Assembly: GCA_902797895.1 (NCBI GenBank)
Contig: CADBUS010000114.1
Coordinates: forward strand, 1-9,126
DNA length: 9,126 nucleotides
Source: an uncultured Bacteroidia bacterium
Lineage (GTDB): Bacteria > Bacteroidota > Bacteroidia > Bacteroidales > UBA932
Reading direction: 5' to 3'
Below are positions 7,401-9,126 of the stretch, one piece after another. Position 1 is the stretch's first letter; each line of letters begins with the position of its first letter. Both the position numbers and the translations under genes were made by a program. The notes below the pieces were generated by a model, which did not search any database, was not told the DNA's origin, and saw only the letters and a list, made by a program, of their open reading frames with translations.

Positions 7401-7790
7401 ATGGATGATTTGAAGCAGTCTGTACAGAATGCTACATACGAGCAGAAAGATCCGCTACTTATCTATAAGTTTGAGGGTTATGCTCTCTTTAGCTCTGTGG
7501 TTGAGAACATTAGCAGAGAGGTTATATCGTTCTTGGTGCGTGCCCAGCTTGCTCTCAGAGATGAGAGCGATGCCGCGCTGAGGCAGGAGGCGCACCGCCG
7601 CAAAACAGATATGAGCAAGATGAATATGCGCAGAGATGATGGAGCTGCCGCCGCCGCAGCTGCTGCAGGCAGAGCAGAGAGAAGCAATCAGCCTGTGCAC
7701 GTGGAGAAGAAGGTGGGCAGGAACGATCCTTGCCCTTGCGGAAGCGGCAAAAAGTTCAAGAACTGCCACGGTAAGGCTCTTGAGGGATAA
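4491..7790 (+). CDS. secA: Preprotein translocase ATPase SecA
   Basis: SecA is the ATPase motor that pushes unfolded preproteins through the SecYEG channel at the inner membrane. The 1099-residue product starts with a typical SecA N-terminus (FLSLLKRVFGSKEDRDLKQI). NBD1 carries Walker A ATGEGKT (193-199, K198) and the Walker B/DEAD box DEVD (300-303). The preprotein cross-linking domain lies inside about 318-500. Next come GRRWSDGLHQAVEAKE (527-542), GMTGTA, and the NBD2 motifs TNMAGRGTD (685-693) and QLRGRSGRQGD (722-732). The C-terminus has an eight-alanine run (1052-1059) and the zinc-binding tail CPCGSGKKFKNCH (C1081, C1083, C1092, H1093), which contacts SecB or ribosomes. E. coli SecA has 901 residues. 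Here about 90 extra residues precede Walker A (mainly between about 60 and 170) and about 90 more lie in the cross-linking region, as is usual for Bacteroidota. All key motifs are intact. It is followed by lpd after 31 bases with no terminator. Confidence 0.98.
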   Translation: MGSFLSLLKRVFGSKEDRDLKQIKPILANVLKEYERVNPLSNDELRAETEKVKQIIKEKIAADSARREELKRLLEDVNVSTKEKEGYASEDDSLKKKINEDIEQVLNQVLPTAFAIMKSTARRFAEGAVSATATEFDKALSARCDYVAIDNGQAVWQNSWMAGGNMITWNMIHYDVQLIGGIAMHQGKIAEMATGEGKTLVATLPVFLNALAGKGVHLVTVNDYLAKRDAEWMGPLYQFHGLSVDCIDKHEPNSDARKAAYLSDITYGTNNEFGFDYLRDNMAVALEDLVQREHHYAIVDEVDSVLIDDARTPLIISGPVPKGEDQQFVDYKPYVEKIYSVQKAEATKYLNEAKKLIAEGNTKDGGMALLRAHKALPKYNPLIKFLSEPGMKQLLNSVNNFYMQNNNKEMHIVTDPLYFVIEEHNRTVELTDKGNDFISGLVDDHKFFVLPDVGTEISEIEKSSMTQEEKVAAKDAVIADYALKSERVHTVTQLLKAYALFEKDIDYVIMDNKVKIVDEQTGRIMEGRRWSDGLHQAVEAKENVKVEAATQTFATITLQNYFRMYHKLAGMTGTASTEAGEFWSIYKLEVVTIPTNKPVIRVDADDLIYRTRKDKFNAVIERIEQLRKAGRPVLVGTTSVEISEMLSKSLTMRKIGHSVLNAKLHAKEAEIVANAGQAGTVTIATNMAGRGTDIKLGEGVVEAGGLAIIGTERHDSRRVDRQLRGRSGRQGDPGSSEFYVSLEDDLMRLFGADRIAKIVDRMGMKEGEVLQHRWLSSSVERAQKKVEENNFGIRKRLLEYDDVMNIQRGVIYSRRNNALNGDRMDVDLQNMISDFSEALSTRMKEYSYEDFKMELIRQISIDPEFDETYFAKASKNEMSDFLEKAIAEIIERRGEALVEKTYPIVERIYKEQGAVHQNILIPITDGQKILQLLVNMKKAVDTNGKEIQKALVRNVTLIKIDEFWKQHLRDMDDLKQSVQNATYEQKDPLLIYKFEGYALFSSVVENISREVISFLVRAQLALRDESDAALRQEAHRRKTDMSKMNMRRDDGAAAAAAAAGRAERSNQPVHVEKKVGRNDPCPCGSGKKFKNCHGKALEG

Positions 7791-7821
7791 GATTGATTTA
7801 GAACAGTTAAAAGATATAGAT

Positions 7822-9126
7822 ATGAATTTTGATGTTATAGTAATAGGTTCAGGTCCTGGCGGTTATGTGGCCGCTGTAAAGGCCGCTCAATATGGTTTTA
7901 ATGTGGCAGTTGTGGAGAAGGCGGAGATTGGAGGTATATGCCTTAATTGGGGTTGTATTCCAACCAAGGCCCTTTTGAAGTCTGCCGAGACATTCCAGGC
8001 TTTCAAGCATTTGGCCTCATACGGTATCTCCTTTGACGGCGACAACATAGCAGATCCGGAGCGCACCAAAGAGCTAAAGGTGGATATAACCAAGGTGGTG
8101 GAGAGAGAGAGAGGTGTGGCAGACAAGATGCGCAAGGGGGTGGAGTTTCTCTTCTCCAAGAACAAGATAACCGTTATTAACGGCAAAGCCAAGTTCTTGA
8201 ATGAAACTACTTTGGAGGTGCAAGGTGCAGATGGGCAGGTTGCTACCTACAGCGGCAAGTATATAATTATAGCCACAGGGGCCCACCCTAAGGCATTGCC
8301 TTTTGCTCCGTTTGACGGAGAGAAGATAATCTCCTACAAGAGCGCGCTTGTGCCAAAGAGCCTGCCTAAATCTTTGGCGGTTATAGGTTCGGGAGCTATC
8401 GGGAGTGAGCTTGCATATTTCTATAACACAATGGGTTGCCAGGTGCATCTGATAGAGTTCTTGGATAGGATTGTTCCTTTGGAGGATGATGATGTATCTG
8501 CCCAGCTCAGCCGCTCATTCCGCAAAGAGGGAATGAAGGTTATGGTTAGTACAAAGGTTACTGCAATAGAGATAGATAAAAACGCTCAGCTTGCAGACGG
8601 AACTCCTGATGCAGAGAATATTACCGTTACGGTGGAGAGCAAAAAGGGCGAGGAGAAGATAAAGGTGGAGAGGGTGCTCTGTGCTGTGGGAGTGGAGCCT
8701 AATACTGCCGATTTGAATTTGGAAGCTCTTGGTATTCAGACAGACAGAGGCAAGATAAAGGTTAATGATTTCTACCAAATAGGGGTAGGGAACATTTATG
8801 CTATTGGCGATGTAATTCCTACACCGGCTCTGGCGCATATGGCTTCTGCAGAGGCGGTTGCCTGTGTGGAGCATATTGCACAGGAGGAGGGGAAGAGTTT
8901 TGAGGATAAGCCTATTAAATTCCATCCTATCAACTACAACCATATTCCGGGAGCTACCTACACTACTCCGCAGATAGCCTCATCGGGCCTTACAGAGCGT
9001 AAAGCCAAAGAGATGGGAATAAACTACAAGGTTGGTAAGTTTATGTTTACTGCATCGGGCAAGGCAACCGCTGCCGGCAAGACAGATGGTTTTGTTAAGC
9101 TGATAAGCGATGCCGATACAGATAAA
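7822..9126 (+). CDS. lpdA: Dihydrolipoyl dehydrogenase (E3), 3' end cut off by the window edge
   Basis: This FAD flavoprotein reoxidises the dihydrolipoyl groups of 2-oxoacid dehydrogenase complexes or of the glycine cleavage system, passing electrons to NAD+ in the cytoplasm. The visible 435 codons are open to the right edge. Residues 1-33 form the FAD Rossmann fold with GSGPGG (9-14). The redox disulfide motif GGICLNWGCIPTKAL places the active cysteines at C40 and C45. IIIATGAHP follows, then a second nucleotide fold with GSGAIG (189-194) for NAD, and the second FAD motif YAIGDV (326-331, D330). The dimer-interface domain begins near 365 and includes YTTPQIASSGLTE. The active-site His-Glu pair of the C-terminal tail would lie beyond the window, with about 30 residues missing from a usual length near 465. 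The ATG at 7822 puts the FAD motif at the standard distance, and no Shine-Dalgarno sequence is clear. It probably shares a transcript with secA. Mercuric or other group-I disulfide reductases are alternatives, but the CLNWGCIPTK motif and length favour E3. Confidence 0.94.
   Translation, partial: MNFDVIVIGSGPGGYVAAVKAAQYGFNVAVVEKAEIGGICLNWGCIPTKALLKSAETFQAFKHLASYGISFDGDNIADPERTKELKVDITKVVERERGVADKMRKGVEFLFSKNKITVINGKAKFLNETTLEVQGADGQVATYSGKYIIIATGAHPKALPFAPFDGEKIISYKSALVPKSLPKSLAVIGSGAIGSELAYFYNTMGCQVHLIEFLDRIVPLEDDDVSAQLSRSFRKEGMKVMVSTKVTAIEIDKNAQLADGTPDAENITVTVESKKGEEKIKVERVLCAVGVEPNTADLNLEALGIQTDRGKIKVNDFYQIGVGNIYAIGDVIPTPALAHMASAEAVACVEHIAQEEGKSFEDKPIKFHPINYNHIPGATYTTPQIASSGLTERKAKEMGINYKVGKFMFTASGKATAAGKTDGFVKLISDADTDK

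Noticed and set aside
8515..8943. Minus-strand open frame of 142 codons inside lpd
   Set aside because: It is antisense to the conserved NAD and FAD motifs of dihydrolipoyl dehydrogenase, and its translation has no recognisable domain.

Overview
The window looks like an ordinary piece of a Bacteroidota (probably Bacteroidales) chromosome. The evidence is a SecA of 1099 residues with large extra segments, a secreted DUF1573 protein, start codons without clear Shine-Dalgarno sequences, and a -7 promoter box of the Bacteroidota type TAnnTTTG. The genus cannot be named from this stretch alone.

Layout, left to right. Positions 1-1022 (minus strand) hold the first 340 codons of a secreted DUF1573 protein whose end lies off the left edge. 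An 83-base divergent spacer (1023-1105) separates it from a plus-strand gene for a large M16 zinc-peptidase lipoprotein (1106-4057). A 126-base gap carries a good Bacteroidota promoter with a palindrome. It leads into a 55-residue 2[4Fe-4S] ferredoxin gene (4184-4351), which ends at a near-ideal intrinsic terminator (4374-4410). Then come secA (4491-7790), with its own weak promoter candidate, and lpd (from 7822) for dihydrolipoyl dehydrogenase. The lpd gene follows secA after 31 bases and runs off the right edge still open at 435 codons. There is no gene-free stretch longer than 300 bases.

How the genes relate. The DUF1573 protein, the M16 lipoprotein and SecA all touch protein export or the cell envelope: the first two carry export signals and SecA drives the Sec pathway. 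The ferredoxin and dihydrolipoyl dehydrogenase are cytoplasmic redox proteins. Together they look like neighbouring housekeeping genes, not a dedicated multi-gene system. The ferredoxin stands out as an isolated, probably strongly expressed single-gene unit: it has its own promoter and terminator, and unlike lpd it uses no ATA isoleucine codons.

I found no RNA genes, insertion sequences, CRISPR arrays, attachment sites or phage genes, and no convincing undescribed system. The findings below are modest second-look items.
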